Assembly: GCA_934322085.1 (NCBI GenBank)
Contig: CAKRGF010000031.1
Location: 1 to 31,773 of the forward strand
Direction of reading: 5' to 3'
Length of the DNA: 31,773 nt
Source: an uncultured Eubacterium sp.
Lineage (GTDB): Bacteria > Bacillota > Clostridia > Lachnospirales > Lachnospiraceae
This document shows, in pieces, positions 24,078 to 31,670 of this stretch. Every line of letters begins with the position of its first letter. Positions within the stretch are counted from its first letter, which is position 1. Position numbers and translations under genes: made by a program. The notes beneath the pieces were generated by a model. The model searched no databases and had not been told where the DNA came from. It saw only the letters and a list, made by a program, of their open reading frames with translations.

Positions 24078-24135
24078 CATAGTCGAAAAAAGAGGATAGG
24101 ACACTTCATTTTCGGACCTATCCTCTTTGACTATG
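24078..24135 (-). terminator. Leader hairpin/attenuator ahead of citrate synthase
   Basis: AAAGAGGATAGG (24117-24128) pairs with CCTATCCTCTTT (24089-24100), followed on the minus strand by three more Ts. An outer stem CATAGTC/GACTATG flanks it. It begins almost at the predicted transcript start. It can end the cadA message and also stop or shield the citrate synthase message. Confidence 0.7.
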
Positions 24136-24137
24136 AT

Positions 24138-24166
24138 ATTATACTACATGTTAAGCGAAAATGCAA
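24138..24166 (-). promoter_or_regulatory. Sigma-A promoter of the citrate synthase operon
   Basis: TTGCAT, 17-bp spacer, perfect TATAAT on the minus strand, just after the cadA stop codon and just before the leader hairpin. Confidence 0.7.
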
Positions 24167-24172
24167 ATCATG

Positions 24173-26038
24173 TTAATGATTTTTCATCACCCGCATTGAG
24201 TTCAAAATTGCTAAAACGGATACACCGACATCGGCAAATACAGCTTCCCACATGTTTGCCACACCAATTGCACCAAGCAAAAGTACAACTGCTTTTACGG
24301 CAAGAGCAAATACAATGTTCTGCTTTACAATGCGAAGTGTCTTTCTGGAAATCAGTACGGTTGACGCAATCTTTCGGATATCATCATCCATCAAAACGAC
24401 ATCTGCCGCCTCGATTGCTGCATCGGAACCAAGACTTCCCATCGCAATACCAATATCCGCACGGGTCAAAACCGGTGCATCATTGATACCGTCGCCGACA
24501 AAGGCAAGACGCTCTCCATCTTTTTGCGCGGAGAGAAGTTTTTCCACCTCATCCACTTTATCACCGGGGAGAAGTTCGGCATGTACTTCATCCAGTTTCA
24601 ACTCATCTGCCACATGTTTCGCAGCTTTTTCTCGATCACCGGTCAGCATGACACACTTCTTCACGCCAACATTTTTCATCTTATGAATTGCCTCTGCTGC
24701 GCCCTCTTTCACGGTGTCAGAAATCACAAGTGCCCCTAAAAAGGTCTGCTCCTGTCCCACATAGACAACCGTTCCGGCGCTTTCACACGGCTCATAAGCA
24801 ATTGACTGTTTTTTCATCAGCTTTTCATTGCCGACATAAGTCATCACACCATCTACGAGAATCTGAACTCCGTGGCCGGCAATTTCAACCGCATCGGACA
24901 CACGGCTTCTCTCAATTTCTTTACCGTATGCCTCGATAATCGAACCGGCAATCGGATGGTTTGAATAGCTCTCGCCAAGTGCTGCTACTTCCAACAATTT
25001 ATCTTTGGAAACACCGGCAGGTTTCATCTCGGTTACTTTAAATTCGCCTTTTGTCAGCGTTCCGGTCTTGTCAAATACAATGGTAGTCATTTCTGCAACT
25101 GCCTCTAAGAAGTTACTGCCTTTTACCAAAACACCAATCTTAGATGCAGCACCGATACCGCCAAAGAATCCAAGAGGCACCGAAATCACCAGTGCACACG
25201 GGCAGGAAATAACAAGGAAAATGCACGCTCTCTGAATCCACTCAGCGAAGCCTCCGCCTAAAATAAGCGGTGGAATCACGGCAAGTAAAACAGCTCCAAT
25301 CGTAACGACCGGCGTATAGTATTTAGCAAATCGGGTGATAAAGTTCTCCACCTTTGCCTTTTTACTGCTTGCATTCTCAACCAGTTCCAAAATTTTAGCA
25401 ACCGTCGAATCATCAAATTCCTTTGTGGTACGGATTTTCAGCGTTCCGCTGCCATTGACGCAGCCACTGATAATCTCGTCGCCCTCTGACGCTCTTCTCG
25501 GTACCGACTCACCGGTAAGTGCCGCCGTATCAATGAGCGATTCGCCCTCTATAACAACACCATCGAGAGGAATTCTCTCCCCCGGTTTTACAACAATAAT
25601 CGTACCGACTTCTACATCATCCGGGTCTACTGTCACTAATTTTCCATCTTCTTCTACATTCGCATATTCCGGACAAATGTCCATCATTTCTGTAATGGAT
25701 TGTCTGGATTTTCCAACCGCATAACCCTGAAACAATTCACCGACCTGGTAAAACAGCATTACAGCAACAGCCTCTAAATACTCGCCAACACCAAATGCAC
25801 CAAAGGTGGCAACCATCATCAGAAAGTTTTCATCGAAAATCTGTCCATGGGAAATATTTCTCGCTGCCTTATAAATAATGTCATATCCGACAATCAGGTA
25901 CGGAACGGCAAATATCAAAAGTTGTGCCCACCATGGCAGTGGCTCTAATACTCCCATATGCTCACAAACAAACAGGATAACAAACAGGACAAGGGAAATG
26001 ATAATCCGAAGTCTCATTTTTTTCTGTTTTTTTGTCAT
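24173..26038 (-). CDS. cadA: Zn/Cd/Pb-type P1B ATPase (CadA/ZntA-like), no fused HMA domain
   Basis: A 621-residue heavy-metal efflux ATPase. In order: TGES phosphatase loop, SCPCALVISVPLGFF metal site in the membrane, DKTGTLT phosphorylation site with the catalytic Asp, HP locus in YSNHPIAG, and GDGINDAPVLTRADIGIAMG. The CPC and flanking sequence fit the Zn/Cd/Pb group. It lacks the usual N-terminal HMA domain; a separate 72-residue HMA protein is encoded 11 bp upstream. I start at the ATG at 26036-26038 with AGGAG 8-9 nt before it. It is the last gene of a metal-responsive operon with an ArsR repressor. Confidence 0.9.
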   Translation of the reverse strand: MTKKQKKMRLRIIISLVLFVILFVCEHMGVLEPLPWWAQLLIFAVPYLIVGYDIIYKAARNISHGQIFDENFLMMVATFGAFGVGEYLEAVAVMLFYQVGELFQGYAVGKSRQSITEMMDICPEYANVEEDGKLVTVDPDDVEVGTIIVVKPGERIPLDGVVIEGESLIDTAALTGESVPRRASEGDEIISGCVNGSGTLKIRTTKEFDDSTVAKILELVENASSKKAKVENFITRFAKYYTPVVTIGAVLLAVIPPLILGGGFAEWIQRACIFLVISCPCALVISVPLGFFGGIGAASKIGVLVKGSNFLEAVAEMTTIVFDKTGTLTKGEFKVTEMKPAGVSKDKLLEVAALGESYSNHPIAGSIIEAYGKEIERSRVSDAVEIAGHGVQILVDGVMTYVGNEKLMKKQSIAYEPCESAGTVVYVGQEQTFLGALVISDTVKEGAAEAIHKMKNVGVKKCVMLTGDREKAAKHVADELKLDEVHAELLPGDKVDEVEKLLSAQKDGERLAFVGDGINDAPVLTRADIGIAMGSLGSDAAIEAADVVLMDDDIRKIASTVLISRKTLRIVKQNIVFALAVKAVVLLLGAIGVANMWEAVFADVGVSVLAILNSMRVMKNH

Positions 26039-26049
26039 ACACTCATCTC

Positions 26050-26268
26050 CTACAAAAGAATCTGGCAATCCGGCTCAACTTTTGCACAAACACGGACAAC
26101 CTCATCCATAATTTCATCAAAACGTGCATCGTCGGCATCTACTGTCATCTTCTGTGTCATAAAGCTGACTACCGCATCGTTTACACCATCAATTTTCTTA
26201 ATTGATTCTTCCATTTTTGCTGCGCAGTTTGCACAATCCAAGTCTTGTAATTTAAATTTCTTTTTCAT
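26050..26268 (-). CDS. Stand-alone HMA metal-binding protein
   Basis: A 72-residue ferredoxin-like HMA domain. D11-C12-A-N-C15 is the metal-binding CxxC loop, preceded by Asp as in Zn/Cd-type domains. It probably acts as the detached N-terminal domain or metallochaperone of the P-type ATPase next to it. GGAGG lies before the ATG. It is the second gene of the arsR-HMA-cadA operon. Confidence 0.88.
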   Translation of the reverse strand: MKKKFKLQDLDCANCAAKMEESIKKIDGVNDAVVSFMTQKMTVDADDARFDEIMDEVVRVCAKVEPDCQILL

Positions 26269-26294
26269 GATTCATTTCCTCCAATTCAATTATG

Positions 26295-26579
26295 TTATTC
26301 CGCGATATGGTCGATTCCCTGCTCGATAATCGTTCGCACATGGTCATCGGCCAGTGAATAAAACACCGATTTGCCCTCACGGCGGCCTTTTACTAACTTA
26401 TTCTGTTTTAGAATCTTTAGCTGATGCGAAATTGCTGACTGCGTCATATTCAAGGTTTCCGCTAAATCGCAAACACAGACATCCTTCTCAAACAAAACAA
26501 ACAAAATCCGGATTCTGGTCGAATCGCCAAACACCTTAAACAATTCCGCCAAGTCGTACAATTCATCTTCACTTGGCAT
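26295..26579 (-). CDS. ArsR/SmtB-family metal-sensing repressor
   Basis: A 94-residue winged-helix repressor. The recognition helix is TQSAISHQLKIL. Two metal sites can be read: C35-V-C37 in the alpha-3 helix (CadC/ArsR type) and D78-x-H80 with H91-x-x-E94 at the C-terminus, an exact DxH(X10)HxxE alpha-5 zinc site as in SmtB/CzrA. Carrying both suggests sensing of Zn and softer metals. I start at the ATG at 26577-26579 with GGAGAG 7 nt upstream; a longer frame runs into the operator. It is the first gene of its operon and should repress it. Confidence 0.9.
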   Translation of the reverse strand: MPSEDELYDLAELFKVFGDSTRIRILFVLFEKDVCVCDLAETLNMTQSAISHQLKILKQNKLVKGRREGKSVFYSLADDHVRTIIEQGIDHIAE

Positions 26580-26606
26580 TTTATCACTCTCCGTTTCTGT
26601 AAATTC

Positions 26607-26630
26607 ACATATGAACAATTATTCATATGT
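26607..26630. promoter_or_regulatory. SmtB/CzrA-type operator
   Basis: A 24-bp inverted repeat with perfect 9-bp arms ACATATGAA and TTCATATGT around six bases. It contains the TGAA-N6-TTCA core typical of SmtB/CzrA sites. It starts two bases downstream of the -10 box. Confidence 0.88.
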
Positions 26631-26632
26631 TC

Positions 26633-26661
26633 ATTATATGCAGGATAACATAAAAAGTCAA
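26633..26661 (-). promoter_or_regulatory. Sigma-A promoter of the arsR-HMA-cadA operon
   Basis: TTGACT, 17-bp spacer, TATAAT on the minus strand, with the operator overlapping the start region. Confidence 0.85.
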
Positions 26662-26670
26662 CCCCTATTA

Positions 26671-28731
26671 TCATTTAATTTTTATTTTTATTTTCGCCGT
26701 CTTTTTACTGCCATCACCCGCTGCTGCCTTTACATAAACCGTCTTTTTCTTTCCGGCCTTCTTTGCCTTAAAGACACCTTTTTTTGACAGGGTGGCATAT
26801 TTTTTATATTTACTCTTTGTAAATTTATAGGTAATCTTTGCATCCCCTGCGCGGTTTTTCGTCACTTTCAGCCACTTACTTAACTTTACTTTTTTGCCGG
26901 CTTTCACCTTTTTCGACGAATATTTAAACCTCATCTTTTTCACAACCACAGTCTGAGCGCTGCCATTGTCCGGCTTTACGGGATTATCTGTAACCGTTGG
27001 CTGTGATGTTGTGTTCTGTGTCGGCAAAGGAGTTACTGTCACCAGTGGCGTCTGCATTGGAGTTACTGTTTCCAGTGGAGTCTGCGTTGGAGTTACTGTT
27101 TCCAGTGGCGTACTCGTTGGCACGGGCGTCGGAGTTGGTTCTTTTGAATCCCACTCTGAGGAAAACATTTTGATACACAAATTGGCATGATTTTTTCTTC
27201 CATTTAACCACTGTAATCCAAAAAAATCTTCCCACTCTCCATCCGAATACTGAACATAACTCTCACCTTTCCCTGCGCTTACAGCCTCCGTAATTGTTTG
27301 ATATTTAATTTCATCTTCATATGTCTGGTACGAAGATTCACCATCACTTCGTGTTAATTTAACAACAATTGAATAGCGCTTGCCTTTTCCCATAAACAGC
27401 ACCTCTTGTCCTGCTTCTGCAAAATCAATTGTATGATAGCCACGCTCATCACTTGTTCCCTGGAACGTGGAAAGCAGGGTGCCAGACATTGGATTTTCAG
27501 AATTCGGATTCTCATAAACGGATATCTCATAACTCACATTTTCTTCCTGCGTATAAAATGATACGGCCTGCATTTTCTCGTCCGTCACCGCCTGAAACAC
27601 ATTTGCTCCACGAACAAAACCATCCGAATACCCTAGCGGAATTCCTCCATCATACTGATAATTATTCTCATATTTACCCACCGGAGCGACCTCAAAAAAA
27701 GCAGCCTCTGCCCCTTCATTTATCTCCTCCTGCAGCATTGCATCTTCATAAGAGATCCAGAAATAACCACCCATACTATTGCAGTCATCACCCCAGCTGT
27801 TGCGAATCAGCCATGCACCATCCGAAGACGGACGGCATTGGGAATTAAAATTATCTGCCGAATAGTCATCATCCCATCCCACAATCAACACACTATGGTT
27901 GGTCGGCAGACTTGCATTATTACAATAATATGCCGTAAAATCACTTTTTCCGGTATTCCCATATTTTTCAAAGTCACTCCTAGATTCCGGCGCATATATC
28001 GAACACTCTGCTGCCCCGTACTCCATCAGCTTCTGTTTAATTTCATCCCGGTTATCTTCTGTCATATAAATATATTCAACATTCTGCAAATGATAAGAAT
28101 CTTTTTCATACATCACATCATCCGGCAGCTGGGCATACACTCCCTCGTTAATTTTATTTTTTAAATCATCAAAAGAGGCCACCGATTCATCCACGGTTCC
28201 CTGCCATCTTGCTAATGTTGCTGCAGCTATAATCGAATTGCCTCCCATTTCATACAAAGAATTGCTCTTTGTCTTTGGTTTCATAATATCACCTGTAGTC
28301 AAGCCAAGTGGATCATCTACCTTATTGTACGCCGAATATCCCAAATGATATTCAGACAAATCCGGAGATTTCTCATACCCATTCTTCAAAACACTTGCTT
28401 CCGATGCTCCAATGGCTGATACTGCCCAGCAGAGTCCGGTATCTCCTTGATCTTTCACATCCGTCAATAATCCCTCTTCCCTTGCATCAAAAGCGGATGG
28501 AATCTTTGTTTTCAATGTCATCTTCTTTCTACCGGAAGACAAATCATTACTATTCAATACTTTCCGCTGAATCGGAAGATATCCATACTTTGATACTTCG
28601 CCAACCGAATCCTCCACCGATTCTGCGGTTTTTCTTTCCTTTTTGTTTTCCTGTGCCAAATTTACCGGTGCTATCATTCCCACTGTCAACGATAAGCTAA
28701 GCACTGCTGCCAATAAATTTCTTTTTTTCAT
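26671..28731 (-). CDS. Secreted papain-family (C1) cysteine protease
   Basis: A 686-residue exported protein. Residues 1-26 are a signal peptide (MKKRN, hydrophobic stretch, APVNLA). The C1 peptidase domain covers about 78-345, with Q95 of the oxyanion hole, catalytic C101 in DTGLCWAVSA, H279 in NHSVLIVGW and N311 in RNSWG. A beta-rich domain (about 350-525) may bind substrate or carbohydrate. A Thr/Pro linker (about 531-590) follows, then a Lys-rich tail (597-686) with an Ig-like pattern that may bind the anionic wall. No LPXTG is present. The residue before Cys is Leu, not the usual Ser. GGAGGG lies 5 nt before the ATG. It is a lone gene. Confidence 0.87.
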   Translation of the reverse strand: MKKRNLLAAVLSLSLTVGMIAPVNLAQENKKERKTAESVEDSVGEVSKYGYLPIQRKVLNSNDLSSGRKKMTLKTKIPSAFDAREEGLLTDVKDQGDTGLCWAVSAIGASEASVLKNGYEKSPDLSEYHLGYSAYNKVDDPLGLTTGDIMKPKTKSNSLYEMGGNSIIAAATLARWQGTVDESVASFDDLKNKINEGVYAQLPDDVMYEKDSYHLQNVEYIYMTEDNRDEIKQKLMEYGAAECSIYAPESRSDFEKYGNTGKSDFTAYYCNNASLPTNHSVLIVGWDDDYSADNFNSQCRPSSDGAWLIRNSWGDDCNSMGGYFWISYEDAMLQEEINEGAEAAFFEVAPVGKYENNYQYDGGIPLGYSDGFVRGANVFQAVTDEKMQAVSFYTQEENVSYEISVYENPNSENPMSGTLLSTFQGTSDERGYHTIDFAEAGQEVLFMGKGKRYSIVVKLTRSDGESSYQTYEDEIKYQTITEAVSAGKGESYVQYSDGEWEDFFGLQWLNGRKNHANLCIKMFSSEWDSKEPTPTPVPTSTPLETVTPTQTPLETVTPMQTPLVTVTPLPTQNTTSQPTVTDNPVKPDNGSAQTVVVKKMRFKYSSKKVKAGKKVKLSKWLKVTKNRAGDAKITYKFTKSKYKKYATLSKKGVFKAKKAGKKKTVYVKAAAGDGSKKTAKIKIKIK
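27029..27118. repeat. 30-bp in-frame tandem repeat in the protease linker
   Basis: Three units (27029-27058, 27059-27088, 27089-27118), each beginning GGAGTTACTG on the plus strand and differing by a few bases. They encode ten-residue Thr/Pro-rich blocks like PLETVTPTQT. The unit is a multiple of three, so changes in copy number keep the frame. Confidence 0.85.
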
Positions 28732-28810
28732 AAAATCCCTCCATTCGTAATTCTGTTTCCATTTTACATTTTGGCTTTATGTAGTAATCTTATCATATTC
28801 ATACACACTT

Positions 28811-28839
28811 GCAAAGGAAAAAGATTTCTTGTCATAATA
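28811..28839 (+). promoter_or_regulatory. Possible sigma-G-like promoter of the deacetylase
   Basis: GCAAA, 17 bp, CATAATA. The -10 matches the forespore sigma-G pattern (CATNNTA) and the -35 has one mismatch to GCATA. As TTGCAA-N18-CATAAT it could also be a weak sigma-A promoter. The link to a PdaB-like sporulation gene favours the first reading. Confidence 0.35.
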
Positions 28840-28886
28840 CGCATTTTCTCTCCATAAACTATAGCAAAACCATAGCGGGGTAATCT

Positions 28887-29675
28887 ATGAACATCGAACA
28901 AGAACGGGCCAAATTGATTCTTTTTACAAAAATCGGTGCTATCGTCCTGACTTCCTTTGCTTTGCTCGCAACCAGCTTTTTTGTTTATCCGGAAAACCGT
29001 GCCGTTTTCAATGAATCTCTGCTTCATGAAAAAGAACTTCCTATCTACTGTGTGGAAAAAGACAAACCACAGATTTCAATTAGCTTTGATGCGGCTTGGG
29101 GAAACGACGATACTGCATCACTTCTTGCCACGCTGAAAAAGCACAAAGTGAAGGCAACCTTTTTTATGACAGGCGGCTGGATTAAAAAATATCCGGATGA
29201 TGTCAAAGCAATTGCCGCTGGCGGACATGACCTTGGAAATCACAGTGAAAACCACAAGCAGATGTCACAGCTATCTGCCGCACAATGTAAAGAAGAAATT
29301 ATGAAACCTCATGAAAAAGTAAAAAAACTGACCGGTAAAGATATGATTTTGTTCCGCCCTCCTTATGGAGACTACAACGACACTCTCATCCGTGTCTGCC
29401 GGGAAAATAAATATTATCCGATTCAGTGGGATGTCGATTCCCTTGACTGGAAAGATTATGACGCCGCTACCATCATACGCCGCGTCACAGAGCATAAACA
29501 TCTTGGCAACGGTTCGATTATTCTCTGTCACAATGGCGGAAAACACACTGCCGAAGCCCTGGATGAACTTTTAACAACTTTAAAGAAAAAAGGATTTCAA
29601 CTCGTACCAATTTCTGCTTTGATTATGAAAGATAATTACACGATAAATACAGAAGGACGGCAGGTTAAAAACTAA
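28887..29675 (+). CDS. PdaB-like polysaccharide deacetylase
   Basis: A 262-residue protein anchored by one N-terminal membrane helix (about 10-33) with the enzyme outside. The NodB domain covers about 60-250. SFD68-AAWG stands where most deacetylases have TFDDGP. H119-SENH123 gives the metal histidines, FRPPYGDYN is motif 3 and LCHNGG motif 5. The FDxxWG form is that of the PdaB (YbaN) group, needed for spore stability in Bacillus, where the second Asp is absent. Activity on peptidoglycan is therefore uncertain. It is transcribed away from the protease gene, and only a weak GGGG precedes the ATG. Confidence 0.82.
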   Translation: MNIEQERAKLILFTKIGAIVLTSFALLATSFFVYPENRAVFNESLLHEKELPIYCVEKDKPQISISFDAAWGNDDTASLLATLKKHKVKATFFMTGGWIKKYPDDVKAIAAGGHDLGNHSENHKQMSQLSAAQCKEEIMKPHEKVKKLTGKDMILFRPPYGDYNDTLIRVCRENKYYPIQWDVDSLDWKDYDAATIIRRVTEHKHLGNGSIILCHNGGKHTAEALDELLTTLKKKGFQLVPISALIMKDNYTINTEGRQVKN

Positions 29676-29739
29676 ACCTGCCGATACCAAATGATGACCA
29701 CTGCAATATCTGTACTTTCACAGTATCACAGTGGCCATC
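29658..29739. terminator. Convergent-gene terminator region
   Basis: Two hairpins lie between the converging deacetylase and isocitrate dehydrogenase genes. One is CGGCAGGTT/AACCTGCCG (29658-29683), spanning the deacetylase stop. The other is GATGGCCACTG/CAGTGGTCATC on the minus strand (29693-29739). Neither has a long T run, so termination strength is uncertain. Confidence 0.5.
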
Positions 29740-29753
29740 TTTACAATAATATG

Positions 29754-30962
29754 TTACATCAAAGTATCCAGTGTCTCACGAATTGCCTGAATAAACTCAA
29801 GGCTGTTCAAAATTACCGGATTTTCACATGTGGAAATAAGAGAAAGACTTTTTGTCATTTTTCCATCTTCCACAGTCTTAATGCATGCTCTCTCCAGTTT
29901 ATCTGCAAAATCCATCAATTCCGGAATCTCATCTAACTCGCCGCGCTTTCTGAGTGCGCCTGTCCATGCAAAAATAGTTGCAATGGAATTGGTCGAAGTC
30001 TCTTCACCTTTCAAATGTTTATAATAGTGACGCTGTACCGTTCCGTGTGCAGCCTCATATTCATAAACACCGCTTGGTGATACCAAAACGGATGTCATCA
30101 TGGACAAATCACCATATGCCGTAGCTACCATATCAGACATTACATCTCCATCGTAGTTTTTACAAGCCCAGATAAAACCGCCTTCGGAACGGATTACGCG
30201 GGCAACCGCATCATCAATGAGCGTGTAGAAATACTCAATGCCAAGTTTCTCAAATTTTTCTTTATATTCCGTATCATAAATTTCCTGGAAAATGTCCTTA
30301 AATGTATGGTCGTATTTTTTGGAAATGGTATCTTTGGTAGAGAACCACAAATCCTGTTTGGTATCCACTGCATAACTAAAGCATGCGCGTGCAAAACTGG
30401 AAATGGATTTTTCTGTATTGTGAATTCCCTGAATGATTCCCGGACCATCAAAGTTGTGAATTACTTCTTTGGTCTGTGTTCCATCCTCAGCTGTAAATAC
30501 AAGTTCTGCCGTTCCTTTACCAGGAACTTTGATTTCTGTATTTTTATAAACATCACCATACGCATGACGAGCAATCGTAATCGGTTTTGTCCAATTCTTT
30601 ACATAAGGAACGATTCCTTTGACAAGGATTGGTGCACGAAATACGGTACCATCTAAAATTGCACGAATTGTGCCATTTGGCGATTTCCACATTTCTTTCA
30701 AATCATATTCATCCATACGGGCAGCATTCGGTGTAATCGTAGCACATTTTACCGCTACTCCATATTTCTTTGTTGCCTCTGCGGAATCCACTGTCACCTG
30801 GTCATTGGTTTTATTCCGATACTCCAGACCAAGGTCATAATACTCTGTCTTTAAATCAACATATGGCAGCAACAGTTCATCTTTAATCATCTGCCAAAGG
30901 ATTCTGGTCATTTCATCTCCGTCCATCTCTACAAGTGGGGTTTTCATCTGAATCTTACTCAT
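29754..30962 (-). CDS. icd: NADP-dependent isocitrate dehydrogenase, eukaryotic-type
   Basis: A 402-residue homodimeric isocitrate dehydrogenase that oxidises isocitrate to 2-oxoglutarate and CO2. TPLVEMDGDEMTRILW at the start and KSPNGTIRAILDGTVFR (substrate Ser and Arg) are the pattern of the subfamily shared with mitochondrial and cytosolic eukaryotic enzymes, not of E. coli Icd. YEAAHGTVQRHY and the absence of the E. coli NADP motif agree. AGGAGG lies just before the ATG. It has its own strong promoter and forms a metabolic pair with the citrate synthase elsewhere in the window. Confidence 0.92.
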   Translation of the reverse strand: MSKIQMKTPLVEMDGDEMTRILWQMIKDELLLPYVDLKTEYYDLGLEYRNKTNDQVTVDSAEATKKYGVAVKCATITPNAARMDEYDLKEMWKSPNGTIRAILDGTVFRAPILVKGIVPYVKNWTKPITIARHAYGDVYKNTEIKVPGKGTAELVFTAEDGTQTKEVIHNFDGPGIIQGIHNTEKSISSFARACFSYAVDTKQDLWFSTKDTISKKYDHTFKDIFQEIYDTEYKEKFEKLGIEYFYTLIDDAVARVIRSEGGFIWACKNYDGDVMSDMVATAYGDLSMMTSVLVSPSGVYEYEAAHGTVQRHYYKHLKGEETSTNSIATIFAWTGALRKRGELDEIPELMDFADKLERACIKTVEDGKMTKSLSLISTCENPVILNSLEFIQAIRETLDTLM

Positions 30963-31020
30963 TTTTCCTCCTAACCAAAACGTTCACATGGACGCTTTCC
31001 ATAAATTATTGTCGCCTTTT

Positions 31021-31049
31021 ACTATAGCATAGTGGCTACAGATTGTCAA
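31021..31049 (-). promoter_or_regulatory. Sigma-A promoter of icd
   Basis: TTGACA, 17-bp spacer ending in TATGC, TATAGT on the minus strand. The -35 box lies within the end of the thioesterase gene. Confidence 0.8.
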
Positions 31050-31554
31050 AGAATGGCCCCTCGATTTCTGTCCTGCCATCCTCTACAAGATACGGCATTT
31101 CTTCATGCACTTCTACGCCCTCTTGAATCTTCTGTGTGTCCATTTTTATGTATTTAATTCTTCCATTCGCAAGGACTTCACCGTCTTTATCCATAATATA
31201 AGAATCTGTAATGATAAAATGGCTTGTGTTTTTTACGACTATGCCCCGCCCAATCAATTCTGTCTCATAGGGAACTGGTTTGCGGTATTTGGTATCCAAC
31301 GATATCGTCACACCAAAAGTTTCCTCCGACAATTCCTTCGCCCACAAAGAACGAAGACCCATCTCATCAAGCATCGCCGTAATCATGCCGCCATGCACAC
31401 GTCCGGGATAACTCTGGTGCTGTTCTTTGTAGCGAAACACCGTCATCACACTGCCATCTTCCATATTGTAAAATGGTGCATTCACGCCGTATTCATTATC
31501 CAGCCCGCAAATCATACACATTCTGCTGTTTCTTTGTTTGCTAAGTATCTTCAT
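31036..31554 (-). CDS. Hotdog-fold thioesterase (PaaI/4HBT family)
   Basis: A 172-residue hotdog-fold protein. RVHGGMITAMLDEMG is the HGG motif plus the catalytic-helix acid of PaaI-like acyl-CoA thioesterases. TKYRKPVPYETEL is the next conserved strand. An N-terminal C13-M-I-C16-G may bind metal, with a partner Asn as in CxxCGxxN forms. The acyl substrate is unknown. AAGGAG lies 6 nt before the ATG. Confidence 0.82.
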   Translation of the reverse strand: MKILSKQRNSRMCMICGLDNEYGVNAPFYNMEDGSVMTVFRYKEQHQSYPGRVHGGMITAMLDEMGLRSLWAKELSEETFGVTISLDTKYRKPVPYETELIGRGIVVKNTSHFIITDSYIMDKDGEVLANGRIKYIKMDTQKIQEGVEVHEEMPYLVEDGRTEIEGPFFDNL

Positions 31555-31613
31555 GTTGTGCTCCTTGTACTTTCAATATTGATTAAAGTTCCTCTTGCCT
31601 TCTGTCTATTAAT

Positions 31614-31624
31614 AGTATAGCATA
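31614..31624 (-). promoter_or_regulatory. Extended -10 promoter of the thioesterase gene
   Basis: TATGCTATACT on the minus strand, an extended -10 identical in its first nine bases to that of icd. The -35 region is weak. Confidence 0.55.
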
Positions 31625-31670
31625 ACGTTTGTAAAACATCTATAAAATTTGTGATAGCTTGCCTTATGCA

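Noticed and set aside
25335..25724. Open frame of 129 codons on the plus strand inside cadA
   Set aside because: It is antisense to a fully conserved P-type ATPase and shows no ribosome site or recognisable domain. The other long plus-strand frames inside murE (20812-21321) and citrate synthase are rejected for the same reason.
26966..27190. Plus-strand Val/Gly-rich repeat protein
   Set aside because: It is the shadow of the 30-bp repeats in the protease linker, read on the other strand.
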